A stretch of DNA of 64,000 nt from Acanthaster planci (GCF_001949145.1 NW_019091482.1:18117-82116), one strand, 5' to 3'. Shown: positions 14,225-26,768, counted from the stretch's first letter. The notes: a model not told the origin generated them from the letters alone. A program made the numbers and translations.

Positions 14225-15176
14225 GTATGTACTTCCCATTTTCTGTTATCAAATATGGGATCTTCATATACTCAAGTTCATTTAGAGCTCATTATTTGTG
14301 GTGGAGGTTGTCTGATATTTGAGGATTAAAATGGATTGATAAGGGAGTGAATGTTGTTTCTCAGACCATGTGACAAGCACATTGTATGTATTGCACATAG
14401 CCACTGGGGATAAATAAGCACATTCCTCGAGTGACATAAGATATTTCTTAGATTCTACATAGATAATGTTAGTAATTTCTATTCATTAAAGATCAGTGTC
14501 TCTCTCTGATTTTGGCCAAGTAGAAATGATAAAGCACATGCAGGCCTAAAAGAGGTGTGAATTGATGAACGATTATTTAGATGGATCTTAAGGGTTGGAC
14601 AACATGATGTACTTGTAAATGTGCAGTGTTTCGAGTATGGAAACAATCTGGAAATTCCAGATGAATGGACTGAATACACAAATGTACTTAGTGAGAAATG
14701 TAGAATTTGGGAGATAAGTTCAGTTGCCACATAAGAGTGTGACTCATGAGAAATTATAATGAACGAAGGTGCTTGTGCATTTTCAGTTTTCTTGAATTAC
14801 AAGGACTGCTTGTTTTAAATGGATGTATATGTGTTCATGTACGTGTCCAAGATAATGTGTGTACCGGACACATGAGATGAAAGATTATGTGTTATACATG
14901 TACATGGAAATTGGGTTATCGTTGTTTCCGAGTATTTGACCAGTTATTGACGGACAATTGTCAAGTCAAAGACTTACGTGTAGTGAGGAAATTCTTTATT
15001 CCAGTTCATAGTCATGACCAGGTAATTTGTATTGTAGGAACAGGCATTGGATACATGTACTTATAGGTTATTCAAGGACTAAAGTACAGTATGCTACTGT
15101 GTTGGGTCGTGAAGGACATTTTCTGCACACAAATTAATTGTACCTTTTCATGATTTTGCAGTCATTGTTAATAATC

Positions 15177-15275
15177 TTGACATGTCATTAAAAGTCAATG
15201 AGCAAAGTTTCTGTGAAACAAAAAGGTCCTAAGAAAATCTTCCTTTTTCATCTCACAGCTCCGAACCTTGTAACA
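15177..15275 (+). repeat. Downstream 82-bp repeat and probable 5' LTR end
   Basis: Second copy of the 82-bp direct repeat (15177-15258), followed by 'aca' ending at 15275, the usual CA terminus of an LTR. Two bases later comes a primer-binding-site-like sequence. The repeat ends in a pyrimidine-rich 'tttttcatctcacag', which also resembles a splice acceptor. Placement of the LTR end is inferred from context only. Confidence 0.5.
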
Positions 15276-15277
15276 TT

Positions 15278-15295
15278 TGGCGACCTTGCCAGGAC
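15278..15295 (+). promoter_or_regulatory. Probable tRNA primer-binding site of Ty3-like element
   Basis: The sequence 'tggcgaccttgccaggac' begins with TGG, as expected for pairing with the CCA end of a tRNA, and starts two bases after a CA-ending putative LTR. 'TGGCGACC' starts are known in tRNA-Arg-primed LTR elements. The primer identity is an inference. Confidence 0.5.
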
Positions 15296-15450
15296 CCTGT
15301 CGATGGGGTGATTGTTAACAGAAAGGACCACATGGAGTAGCCAAACCACTGCATATGACTGACCAACAGAAAGAGTGGTACATGTAATCGGAACAGACCC
15401 GGTGCTTAAGCCAAAGGACGGAAGTGAAACACTGGTGTACACAGACCAGG

Positions 15451-16545
15451 ATGGCGTCCCTGGAGGAGTTGGAGAAGGTGGAGGCAGCTGTGAAGGCAAG
15501 ATTCTACGGCCTATCCAAGGAGCAGCTACTGAGTGTGGTTGACCACTTGAAGATCCGTGAGGTAATGGGTGAGAAGGACCGATATCATCATCGGTCACTC
15601 CCACCAGTACAACCAGTACCCCTGACAAGAAATCAGAGCCGACCTTTCACCTCAGTGGGGCAACCACTGTTCTTGCAAAGAGAGAACTAAAGATGCATGG
15701 CCAGATCGGTTCCCCAGGACAGGTAGACAAACTGGCATTCAATAGCCCGGCCAGGCAAATTGAGGATGCCCAACAAAAAGGACACAAGGAACAAGAGATC
15801 ATTTCTGCACTCACCAGAGCAGTCAGCCTCGGGCTTCCTCTGTGCTGTTACCTGGAGGGACGACAGAGTATCACACTGCCTAAACTGCGTCGTGTCGTAA
15901 GGGCACATTACAAGGAGCGGAACGCAATTGATCTATACCAGGAGCGGGCATCTGCCTCTCAAGAACAGAAGGAGTTACCCGATAAATTCTTCATGCAGGC
16001 GATGAGTCTTCGGCAGAGAGTAATATTCTCCTCCCGGGAAGATCAATCTTCACTCAGGCATGACACTTATATTGTTCAGAGCACATTTATGCAGTCCCTC
16101 AAGACAGGCCTCACTGGAAGTCTTAAGGGGGAGATGAGACAATACCTTCAGGATCCAGACATCAGTGATGAGTAATTACTTGAGACGCTCAGCCTAGTTG
16201 TTAGTTTGGAAGGGAAGCGGGTGGAGAAGCGTGGCCCCAAGGATAGGATCAGTACTGTGTCGGCCCCGGATGACGAGTCCAAGTCAAAGACAGCAGAAAG
16301 TGATCAAATCAAGCAGCTCGCTGCCGGCCTGCAGGAATTGACTGCCTGCGTTGCATCGCTCACAGTCAACGACTCCAAAGAGACAGCAGGAGAGGAAGAC
16401 TTAGGAGCGAGGATGCCCCCCTTGCAGAGAAAAGGGAATTGGAAGTGAGTGTCAGCATCGTGTCAAGTGTGGTAGTAACAATCACATCGCTCGTGGGTGT
16501 CGGTCGGGAAACGGATCAGGGTTACCTCTGGGGGACAAGAAGTAA
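15451..16545 (+). pseudogene. gag: Ty3/gypsy-like gag, frameshifted and interrupted
   Basis: Relic of an LTR retrotransposon Gag polyprotein, which would package element RNA in cytoplasmic particles. The reading starts at ATG 15451 (MASLEELEKVEAAVK), preceded by a leader after the putative primer-binding site. It runs in three pieces: 15451-15690, 15693-16175 and 16206-16448, with a frameshift near 15690 and an in-frame TAA at 16173. The middle piece is helix-rich (capsid-like, with PDKFFMQAMSLRQRV) and the third has a short coiled-coil-like stretch (QIKQLAAGLQELTACVASLT). A zinc-knuckle-like motif, C-X5-C-X4-H-X4-C (KCGSNNHIARGC), is readable at 16450-16500 only after another frameshift; canonical spacing would be C-X2-C, so it is atypical or damaged. 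Non-functional. Confidence 0.78.
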
Positions 16546-16600
16546 CCCCTAGACAGAAAGAGTCCCAAAATACGCATTTTCCAACCCCTCAGTATCTTCA

Positions 16601-17053
16601 ATGGACCAGAATATGATCTGCCAAATAACCCCAAGAATGCACGATAAGCTTACTCGACGAGTGGGACAGAAGTGCCTTGTAAGCTGTACCACTGAGAGAC
16701 AACCAGTTCAAGCTTTATGGGACACTGGGGCACACGTTTTGGTGATGTCAAAGAAGTGGCTTGAAGAAAACATTTCAGAAACACAACTGATGGATATCGG
16801 GCAGTTGACAACACCAGACTTTCAGCTAACCGCTGCAAATGGATTACCTGTTCCATGTGCTAGATGGGTAGCAGTGGGTGTGAAATTCACTGAACAATAT
16901 CAAAATGAGAGTTCCTTGACTGTTCCTTTCCTTGTGACTCCCGATGATCTGCCGGAACAAGTTATTGGATACAACGTCATTGAAGAAGTAATTCATAGAT
17001 CAAGTGACGATATAGCATTGCAAAAGTTATTGACGTCTTCCCTACCTAAATGA
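16601..17053 (+). pseudogene. pro: Ty3/gypsy-like aspartic protease domain
   Basis: Open 150-codon stretch with the hallmark of a retroelement aspartic protease. ALWDTGAHVLVMS puts the catalytic D-T-G-A at residues 41-44, and VIGYNVIEEVI near residues 126-136 corresponds to the conserved C-terminal I-G-x-(N/D) motif. The family cleaves Gag-Pol into mature proteins. The frame differs from the gag pieces, as in elements using frameshifting or simply through decay. A stop follows at 17051. Because gag upstream is broken and no polymerase follows, the element is dead, although this domain alone is uninterrupted. Alternative: a domesticated protease, for which I see no evidence. Confidence 0.8.
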
Positions 17054-17505
17054 AAGAAAAGTCACACCAAAGCAGTCATCAATCTGATAAAGAGTAACGA
17101 TCCTGAGGATTTCTGCCAGGTGAAGACTGGGAAGATGGCTATTCGTGTGCCATCAGGTGAAACGGTCGATGTCCACTGCAGAGTGCACACTGGTCCTGTC
17201 AGTGGGGTATAGTCACCCTCTTTGAACCCGAAACCAATGGCCCAGACACCACAGAGCCACTAGTTCTGGGGAAGTGTGTAGTGAACATTGGGAGAGGGTC
17301 ATCGAGCCGAATCAATATTCCTGTGCATGATGCAACTACCAAGAGCATCACTATTGGGGGACGGACAACTTTAGGAAGACTCCGATTGGTGCAGACAGCC
17401 TGCACCGGAAAACTTCTGGTCCCTTCAGAAGACAGTACAAGACCAAACATGGAAACGGTACAGGCCAGTGTAGCCCAAATGACAACAATAAGTACTGACA
17501 GTCAC
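17054..17505 (+). mobile_element. Protease-to-RT spacer of the Ty3-like element, truncated
   Basis: Translated pieces in shifting frames include AVINLIKSNDPEDF, and in 17281-17505 INIPVHDATTKSI followed by GGRTTLGRLRLVQ. This resembles the linker after the protease in metazoan Ty3/gypsy elements, which often carries 'GRTxLGxLxxV'. An in-frame stop and a frame change occur near 17208. No reverse transcriptase, RNase H, integrase or 3' LTR follows. The sequence passes directly into satellite at about 17505, so the element is truncated there. Confidence 0.6.
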
Positions 17506-20050
17506 CAAGATTGCCGGATTTGAACAATTTTCGGGTCTTTTGATGCATTATATGGAACCAGCTTTTGGCGGAAACTAGACCCGTAATGTGCGGAGAAAGC
17601 GGTAATTCCAGAAAAAGAGCAAGCAGCAGAACCAGAACTTCTGCCTTGTTTCGCGGATATTTTCCTGACTGAAACGAATATTGATATGAAATTTACCTTC
17701 ATTTGTAGAAGAACATTTGATCTTTTATATGCTACCAAGACTGCTGGATTTGAAAAATTTTCAGGGCTTTCATAATACGATATATGGAGCCATATGAGGG
17801 CGGGAACAGGACAAATTATGTGCAGACCAAGCCTAAATGCCAGAAAAATAGCGAGGAGAGAGATAAAAAGGCTGCATTCTTTCGCAGGTTTTTCCTAATT
17901 CAAACGAATACGGATATGGAACTTACCTCATTGGATAGAGGGACATTCACCCTTTCAATTGCCACCAAGATGGCCAGATTAGACAATTTTCAGGTCTTCT
18001 ATGAGGCTCTAGGTGGAGGCATCGTTGAGCGGGAACACAACCTATAACGTGCAGACAAGAAGAAAATTGCACAAAGTAGCAAGTCATACTATCATCACTT
18101 TTGTCTTCTTTCGCGGATATTTTCCTAACTAAAACGAATATGATATGAAACTTAATTCAATTGATAGAGGGACATTTGCCCTTTCAGATGTCTGCAAGAT
18201 AGCCCGATCTTAAATCATAGCAAGTCGTTCATGATGCGATATATGGAGCCAACTTTGGGTGGGATCAGGACAAATAATGCGCAGACGAAGCAGGAATTCA
18301 CGAAAAATAGAAAGCAGCAGAATCAGAACTTCTGCTTTCTTTGGCGAATATTTTCCTAACTAAAACAAATACTGATATGACATTTAAATAATTGGATAGA
18401 GGGACATTCGCCCTTTCAGATGTCTGCAAGAGGTTTAGACAATTTTCAGGTTTTTTAATGATGCGATATATGGAGCCATGTTTGTGCGACCTGTAATGTG
18501 CAGACAAATAGAAAATCGAACAAAGCAACAAGTTGTAGGGTCAAAACATTTCTATTGTTTTTCGAATATCTTTTGAACTAAAACGAATATGGATATGAAA
18601 ATTACATCAATTTATAGTGAGACATTCGCCCTTTTAGATGCCACCAAAATGGCCAGATTTGGACAATTATTAGGTCTTTTATGATCCTATATACGGAGCC
18701 AAATTTGGGCAGGAACAGGATCGATAATGTGCCGACGAAGCGGGAATTCCTTCAAAATAGCGAGCAGACATTTCAAAACTACTGCCTTCGTTTTTGGATA
18801 TTTTCCTACGAAACCTAAATCAATGGACAGAGGGACATTTGCAATATAGCCAGAAATTAGCAAGTAGTATGGTCAAAACTCTCTGTCTTCTTTGGCGGAT
18901 ATCTTTCTAATGAAAACGAATATGGATATGAAATTAACATCAATTTTTAGTGGGACATGCGCCCTTTCAGATGTTACCAAGGTGGCCCGATTTGGACAAT
19001 TTCCATGTCTTTTATGATAAAACATATGAAGCAAACTTTGGGCGGGAACAGGACAAATAATGCGCACACGAAGCGGGAATTCCAGAAAAATAGCAAGCAG
19101 ACTGATCAAAACTTTTGCCGTCTTTGTCACATAACTAATTTACAGGAATCTTTTATGGTACAATATATGGAGCCAACCTTAGGCAGGAAAAGTACAAATA
19201 ATGTGCAGACGAAGCAGGAATTGCAGACAAACAGATCGCAGCAGAATCAGAACGCTTGCCTTCTTCATGGATATTTTCTCAACTAAAACGAATGTGGATA
19301 TCAAACTTAAATCAATGGATAAAAAGACATTCGCCCTTTCAGATGCCACCAAGATGGCCAGATTTTGACAATATTCAGGTCTTTTATGATCCAAAACATG
19401 CACCCAATTTTGGGTGAGAACATGACAAATAATGTATGGACAAAGCGGGAATTCCAGAAAAATAGCGAGCAGCAGATTCAGAACTACTGCCTTGTTTCTT
19501 GGATATTTTCTTAACTGAAACAAGTATGGATTTAAAACTTACATCAATGGATAGTGTGACCTTCGCCCTTTCAGATGCCACTAAGATGGCCATATTTAGA
19601 CAAACATCGCTCGAAGTAGCAAGAAGTACATTCGCCCTTTCAGATGCCTCCATGATGGCCAGCTGTGGACAATTTTCAGGTCTTTTATGATGCAATATAT
19701 GGAGCCCTGTTTGCGCGTTAACACGACCTCTAATGTGCAGACAAATCCCACAAATTAGCAAGTAGTATGGTCAAAAAAGTCTCTGTCTTCTATGGCGGAT
19801 ATCTTTCTAACTAAAACGAATATTGATAGGAAACTTACATCAATTTATAGTGGGACAAAAATTGCAAGCAGTAGGGCAAGATCTCCTGCCTTTTTTGTTG
19901 GTTTTTTCTCACTGAACAAATATGGATATAAGACGTATATCAGTGGAGAGAAGGACATTCGTTTTTCAGATGCCACCAGGATTGCCAGATTTGAACATTT
20001 TTTGGGTCTTTTATCCTCCAATGTAGGCCTATGTTGAGCCATCTTCGCGC
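17505..20050 (+). repeat. Satellite-like tandem array, block 2
   Basis: About ten copies of the same unit as in block 1, in the same orientation, but with a slightly longer unit (about 225-230 bp) because many copies carry extra bases around 'cagaacttctgccttctttcgcggatattttcctaa'-type segments. Landmarks 'ctaaaacgaat' or close variants recur near 17669, 17899, 18128, 18359, 18578, 18910, 19285, 19515 and 19807. Several copies have internal deletions (about 18790-18850 and 19600). The left boundary is shared with the broken retrotransposon; the right side fades by about 20060. Confidence 0.9.
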
Positions 20051-20059
20051 AGGTAATAT

Positions 20060-23000
20060 GACCATCTTTGGTCATGTTGGTCACCTGTCCCCCTATCCAT
20101 TGTGGTAAGTTTCTAACGAGTAAACGTGGATGATATGGATGGGTGAAATGGAGTATTTGAGAAGGTTCTACACAAGGCAACGAGAGCATCAGCTGTAAAG
20201 ATCGACATTGGCGAACCAACATGAATCGGAACAAGCAGACTTTATTTTAAATAAAAATGACGTTAATTATTGTGGCATTGAATTTATTGTATTAAACTAT
20301 ATTTTTGTAAGTCAATTGTCTGGAGCCAATTTTTTTAGGGGTGGCGTATGTTGTGGCGTTCTTACGTAATCAGATTGCCACCTAAAATTGTTCGCCGCGA
20401 CATTAAAAACGAGCTGTGGCCTTCATTCAGTGCAGTTGGCTACAGGGCGTTGGCTCCGTCACGTTGTCATGTACAGTCCTTTTCGTATTTTGTTGAAGGC
20501 CGGTGGCCTTATTAAATGTTCATGAGGGCAGACATTTTTATTTCTTTTGAGTTTTCTTCCGTGTTTCCGGTTGCCTCATCTCACCCTTTCCCCGAGCCGG
20601 TTCGTTGAGCTTCATATGATCTATATTTGATTTAGTTACTAGGAAATTTACAGCGAAAGAAAGCAGAAGAGCCTGTCCTACTGCTTGCTATTTTTTGCAA
20701 GTCTCCATTTGTCTACACACTACAGGTCCTCTTCCCGCGCAGAGATGGCTGTTCTTCCGGTGCACCGTGCAGGCGACATAGGCTGGCGACAACAGCCCAA
20801 TAGCACTACGATTAGAGGGCGCTACATTCACAAGAGACGAACTACACGGTGCACTTCATTATACGAGATGTCATTCATTTCTGAAAAGGAGTCAAATTTG
20901 CTACCAACTTTTTTTCTTTCACTTGATATTCAATGAATTATGGTGCGGTGGTTTCAGGATAAACGAAGTGTAAATGGCATTTGTGTCCTCAAAATAACAA
21001 TGACCGATGCAATTTAGGGTTGGTGACATGACTTTCGGTTTTACCTTTAGTACTGTTGAAAGGAATTGCCCAAAATTCAACGTTTCATATATTTTCACTC
21101 AGCATATTTCAAAGCTTGAGATAAGGGAAATCAATTTCATTTCTTACAGTTACGGAAAATGGAAAAAAAATGAGTTTCTTGTACAGCTGATTTGATGACC
21201 TTTTTGAGGGATTTATGTATGCTTTCCACAGCATATGAATATCAAGATGATGTAATCTCTACGAAGCTGTCATTTGTGTGTTCCATATGCGCCACGAAAG
21301 CTAATTACTAGACCAGCTCGTTAGCTACCTAGATGCACAAGGTATTTTTTAAAAAAAAATATGGACCCACAATGTGCTCAAGTAGCACACATTCTCCACT
21401 GAAGTTACCAGCAGTAGAGTGGCAGTCATCTTACTGTGTCAAACCCCCGTATGATGCAAGATAAGGGGCGATATGTTTGATATGTTTGATTGGAATCTCA
21501 GGCATTCTTTACAGGCTCCTAGGAGGGATGTGTTAGGTAACAATAGTCTAGAGTGTGTATAGGGATCGGACATGGGGGGCCCCATCGGCCCCATATCGTG
21601 CATGGTATCCAAACCCGAGCGAAATTTTAAGGCTTCAATTGTAAAGTTGAGAATTATGAATGTCCGCGGCGCGAAACTCACTCTTGTTTGCAGAGCATTT
21701 TCACGACGAGTCACACATATCAAAGTGTAGCATTTTTTCGGTTTCAATTACATTCATGTTGTTAGGGGTCAAACTGTTGATAAGTGCAGTCTGTGTTGTG
21801 AGGAAGAGACACAAATTACTGCCCCTGGTACACGTTCAAAATGTATTGACTGGAAAGGCCGAAAAGTAGATCAAGTAAGTTTTTGTTTTCACGAAGAGCC
21901 GCATATATTTGTTTAGGATTGCAAAGAAGGGCCAAAAAACAGGAATTTGCGATTTTACGAATGGACCCACATCTTTACAAATTGATTTAGTCTAATTAAC
22001 CCTTTAATAATTTGGATAGAGTAAAGGTTTACCTCTCAAAATATCATTTGAGGGTTTTTACTGCATAGATTTGTTCCATATTGGTATTTTTCCACATTTG
22101 AATAAGTATAAGCTTGTCTGGCGTTTTCTTGAAAACCAAATTTTCTTTAAATCTGCATGTGTGTGTTTCCTCATGAACATGGTAACGGGTTTCCCTTCTA
22201 CGTGGAAAACCGACAAGTGTAATTTATTGGATGAATTTCAATTATTGAGTCTTTATACCATAAAAAGTTAAACCATAGGAAATATTGAACTGGTCTGTAA
22301 CAAAACAGTTTACTGATACACAGTTCATTTTGGAACTACAGAATTGGCTGCACAGTTTTAAAAACATATATACAGGGTTCAGTTTTGAAAATCACAGCTG
22401 TTTAGCGACCTATATGCTTACTCGAATGCAAAACAGTTTAAATATCAAATTACAATGCCACCATAATAAGCACGCCTTCTGCTGCCTGGTTAAAAATCAA
22501 CTGAAAACCATAACGACAATGTTGCACAAATTGGCCCAATCAGATTTTCACATAAGGTGACGTTTTGTAATTATTTGCCCATATTTCAAAGACATTTAAG
22601 AGACCAATTGCGCCCGCTCAATCACGTGACCTTTAGTGGGCATCAACGTGTGCTTTGAATGTTGTTTACAAGCAATACAGCTTAGTTACGGTATAGTACA
22701 GCACATCAGTAGTCTAAGTACGGTACCAACGTTCGGTTTTATTCTTAGTAAATGATACTTATGAAACACTTTGCTTTTGGTGGACGCCGTATTTGTTGAT
22801 ATTTAATAACCACTCTCCGCCCTGAGCTGAAGTGCACCCCCGATAGGCCAAAGAAAGACATGTGGTTACAAGTGTTCTGCGTGTTACGCGTACTCAGCGT
22901 GCTCCGCGTTAAACGCGCATAATAGGCCTATACTTGCGCGCCTCATGGGTCAAGTTCGGGCGGCCTGTTCTTGACACGAGTTTCGCGTTCTCGCACTCGA

Positions 23001-23814
23001 ACGGCAGACCATTACCCAAGAACACTATTCTCGGAACAGGTTGAGATTTTATTTTTGAAAAGCTGCAAAAACTATCGAGATGGCTTACAAACTGGAGACA
23101 ATGGAAAGTTTTGTACAATTAACATCAATAATTTTCCATGACAGATATGATTTTTTAATGGAAAAAAGTTAGCTCAAAAATTTACTCTCGAAGAATGTAC
23201 AAGGACGCCGCCATGTTGTATATGTTCCCAGCGGCCGACCCACGAACAACGAATCGAACTGTTCCTGAACTTACGAGAACAAGCCTCCTGGACTCAGCCA
23301 TGGCGTGCCTGTGTGTCGAGTACCAAAAAACACCCTCTTTTGTTCAAATCGGAGCAGGTAGGTCACACTACTTAGCGAACGCAGTCCGACTTGGACTGTA
23401 AAACGAACAGCTTAGAAATTGGAAATAGCCCAGACTTATTTACATATTCACAAAGGTCACCAAGCGAGCATTCTGAACATTATCGCACTCACTAGTGTCC
23501 AACTGCATGATGCGTATTTTAAATGTTTGCCATATTGTCAAATTAAAAAGGTTGCAACTGACTGTTTATATTCCGGTTCAGCAGAAGTTCTGAGTGCATT
23601 GTAGACGATACATATACCTCCCAAGGACACGTTTCTTTACCCTTAAATACTTTCAACATGACCATAAAATTCAGACCTCGGCTTGACATGTTGGCTATAG
23701 ACTAATAGTTTGCTCAATGTTGAGCCCCATTTGCTCAATTAATGTTTCACTAAAACAAAATTTGATTTTACATTGATGTTATTATTAGTATCGTTTCCTC
23801 CTCTCATATACTCC
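20060..23814. other. Non-coding stretch without recognised gene
   Basis: Short frames on both strands with no recognisable domain. No tandem repeat, tRNA-like or transposase-like sequence was found by eye. Confidence 0.55.
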
Positions 23815-24467
23815 GAAACAAGATAGATTTCAGCCAGTCATGGCTTGGGTATCTTTGAGTAGAGGCAACGAAAGAGGCTCCGAGGTCACCCCCTTGAAGT
23901 GAGGGTGATTGACTGCGTTGAGGATGGGGTTCACGCAGCTGTTCGGGCTGCTGATAATTGCTTCGTGGGGAGCGAAGAAACGATCGGATGACACTGCCGG
24001 CGAGATCACAAGGGTGAAATCAAAAAGAAGAAGACAGAGAAAACGACGAAGAGATTCTTGGTGATCGCCAGCTTCTGACGGTGGTCTTGGTAATTAGCAG
24101 GAATCGATTGAAAGTTTAGCCGCCAGTGAGTAAACGCTTGCACCGAGACCGGTGTATATTGCACAACAGCGATTTTGCACAGCACCTCGGTGGCCAGCGG
24201 CCACGAACCATTGCTGGGTATGCGGCCACGACCTGCCAAGGATAGGACAGACTGTTCCAGAAAGCGGCCCAACGGAGGTTGACAATGAAGTCGTTGGTCA
24301 CGGTGCGGAGCTTCTTCGACAGGATAACTGACAAAAGTCACGAGGCTGTTCCCCACCAGTCCAAGGAAGGTGATGATGATCCAGCAGTAGCCCAACACAG
24401 TGTGGGCTTGGTGGGAGAAGAGAGATAGACTCGCTGTCGCCAGTTCTTCGGTGGCATTAATGTCCAT
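23815..24467 (-). pseudogene. GPCR pseudogene A (internal deletion, frameshifts)
   Basis: Degraded member of the receptor array. On the minus strand it begins with MDINATEELATASLSL, an N-terminus like the intact copies, then TM1 (GLVGNSLV). A frameshift follows, so that TM2 reads in another frame (DFIVNLRWAAFWNSLSYPW) and TM3 begins in yet another. At about 24100 the sequence jumps from the end of TM3 straight to QKLAITKNLFVVFSVFFFL at the start of TM6, so TM4, TM5 and both large loops are deleted. Downstream, the NPIL-like TM7 and C-tail are recognisable at 23830-23990 but carry substitutions and frame changes. It cannot encode a seven-helix protein. Confidence 0.88.
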
Positions 24468-25189
24468 GATAAAAGATCTATCATATTCCCTTGCCGTGGC
24501 TATGCAAAAATTCGTTCAGAAGAGAGAGAATTCAATGAGGACAAGCTAACATTTCTGTCCACAACAGTTCTCCAGAGTGTTCTCCGAAATGCATGTGTCG
24601 CAAAGCACAATGAAGCCTCCACAAAACCTTACATCCAGCCAGTTTTTGCTTGTTTGTTATGAACTGAACACAAAACCAATAATTTTTCAGTACACCAGAA
24701 GTTACCAATTTCCGAAACAAAGAATGCCAGACTGGAAAACAAGCACATTTGTTGACTTTTCTGTCATGTGCAGAAAAGTCCATTCCCGAATTGATTTCCA
24801 GCCTTTCTGCAAATTTCGGAAAAGACATGAGTCCTTTTGTTCCAACTATAGCGATATATAGCTGCTTCGGCCACCGGGTCCCTGCAGTTTGGGTCCCTGG
24901 CCGAAACAGTTTATTTTCCTGATTGTTAGTTCTTTTTTACTTCAAATCCCTGAAGACAACACGTGTTTTTGTAATATTTATTTATGTCCAGATTTCCTTC
25001 AAGCGATGCATATTACTTAGATATCATCCAAAGATGTAAAACTGAATTACAATGAGTCACGTGTGAGACCGACAATTGTTGATCGAAAGCGATATCGGAA
25101 ATGACTCTTTGAAAAACGAAAGGGATGCTCTGCGCCTGAGGCGAAGCAGAGGGCGCTATGCGTAGCCCACGGTAAGAGCTGTTTGTAGA

Positions 25190-25345
25190 GTTGTAGAGAA
25201 AATTATGACATTGGGAGTGTAGATAATGCGGTTACAGCAGCTGTTCGACATTACGCTGATGGATGCCCAGAAGAGAGTGAACTTACGACCTGATGGCACG
25301 GCCAGGGAGAAGTAAGATAATAGCAACGTGATGTCGAGGCAGCCT
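25190..25345 (-). pseudogene. GPCR fragment B (TM6-TM7 remnant)
   Basis: Minus-strand translation contains SYFSLAVPSGRKFTLF followed by NSCCNRIIYTPN, which aligns with SPYFISLAVPSSRKFALY and NSCVNPIIYTVN of the intact receptors. The NPxxY proline is replaced by arginine and homology stops just after TM7; nothing upstream of TM6 is found. It is about 1.2 kb upstream of pseudogene A in plus coordinates and could be a separate duplicate or a relic of it. Confidence 0.8.
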
Positions 25346-26420
25346 CCACCCCCGCATTCGATTTCACGGAGGTCTGGTAACTGGTAAAAAATTACCATCT
25401 CACCCTTTAGCACGGACGGTGAGTGCTCCTTTCATCTCCCCCACCAAAACAACCATGCTATACCAACATTTCTAAGACACGAGGCTTTTCACAACCTTAA
25501 TCCAGTTCCACATGGTGGAAAGATGATTGCTTTCTGGGTCCTTGTATCATAACATTTGGAATGTTTTGTCTCCCTCCCTTTTAATTTTCTCTCTTCCCGA
25601 TAAAACCACCTCTTGGACAGAGGCGTTGTCGTTCATATCATTTGGTAATGTGTCATCTTAAAATTTGAATGTGTCGTGTTATATCTTTGTTGGCACGAAG
25701 AACTTTTTTTTTCTTGCCGCGTTTTGTGTGTTTTTGTTTTTTCACTTCTTCACGCCCGTCAGCCATTTTTGTAAGCCACTGCACAATTAATAAAATACAG
25801 CAATCATCAGTTTCCAGGGGAAAGATAACTGCTATTCATCAATGAAATTACCAACAATGCTTCTGAATGGGACAGCTTGTGGTTTGCACGGAGTGTAATA
25901 TGTTTGCATTAATGACAACTTTCAAGCGTCTTCCGTAATTTAATCTGCTTCTAAATTTAGCTGCAGACAGCTCTTAATTCATGGTTTTGTTCAAATGTGT
26001 ACACAGTAATGTGTACCTTTATGGATTTTTAACGACCGTTATTCGAAGCCCCATCCTTTGGACGTGCCTCCAAAAATAGACGTTCAATTTTTTTTTTGTC
26101 GCTGATTATGAGGGTTTTTTGTTGCAAATGATGAACCAAGAAGCGGAATTTTATTTCTGTGCAATACTAGGCTTCATGCAACAGTCAATAACAATAGCAG
26201 GTGTTTCCATAACATCAAACAGGGTAGCCAAATTAGATAAATATACTATTGTACAATGTGCAGCGTTCTAACACGTTAGAAGTTTGTTTTCTCCTAAACT
26301 ACATTTTTTTCACTGAGGAAGTTCAAAGTATTCTGTAGGAAGCAGAATTCGGCTCAAAAAGATTGGAACATGTCTTTGCAAATTGAACGTGTTTTTAAAA
26401 TCGATTGGAAGAAAATCGTC
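25346..26420. other. Non-coding stretch without recognised gene
   Basis: No supported gene. T-rich tracts near 25700-25740 and 26085-26100. Nothing else was recognised. Confidence 0.5.
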
Positions 26421-26768
26421 GGCGTTTTCACTAAGTGGAGGAATCCGCACACTTTGACTGAGAACACAGTTTTGAGAAAATCGCGTTTGAAGTTGGGCAC
26501 TTTTTAAAATTATGATTTTGCACGTTTTTCTGTAGAAAATGTGCAATATTTTCACATTACTTGGAAGATGAATTGTTAAATGATAGGTTTAGACATATAA
26601 TTCGAGCATTCATTATTTAATTTAAGAACTAGTGTCTACGAAAATTATTCACCTGTTCGTGAAAACACAAAATCCAGAGCTCAATGTATTTGCCACCCTT
26701 CCAAGGCGGTTTCGCCACCTTGTGAAAACGCACCCCCACTCATTGGCGTTTTCACGAAATGGGGAATA
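26421..26768. mobile_element. MITE-like element, family 'GTTTTCACGAAGTGGCG', copy 1
   Basis: 'gcgttttcactaagtggagg' at 26422 is matched in inverted orientation by 'cgccaccttgtgaaaacgc' ending at 26731, giving an element of about 310 bp. A third, direct copy, 'gcgttttcacgaaatgggg', follows at 26746. The same terminal motif bounds copies at 29980-30259. There is no coding capacity, so it is probably a non-autonomous DNA transposon; superfamily unknown. Confidence 0.6.

Noticed and set aside
15241-15258. Pyrimidine tract plus CAG as a splice acceptor for a host gene
   Set aside because: The downstream sequence is retroelement leader and gag, and the same segment is duplicated at 14143, so an LTR-end explanation is simpler.
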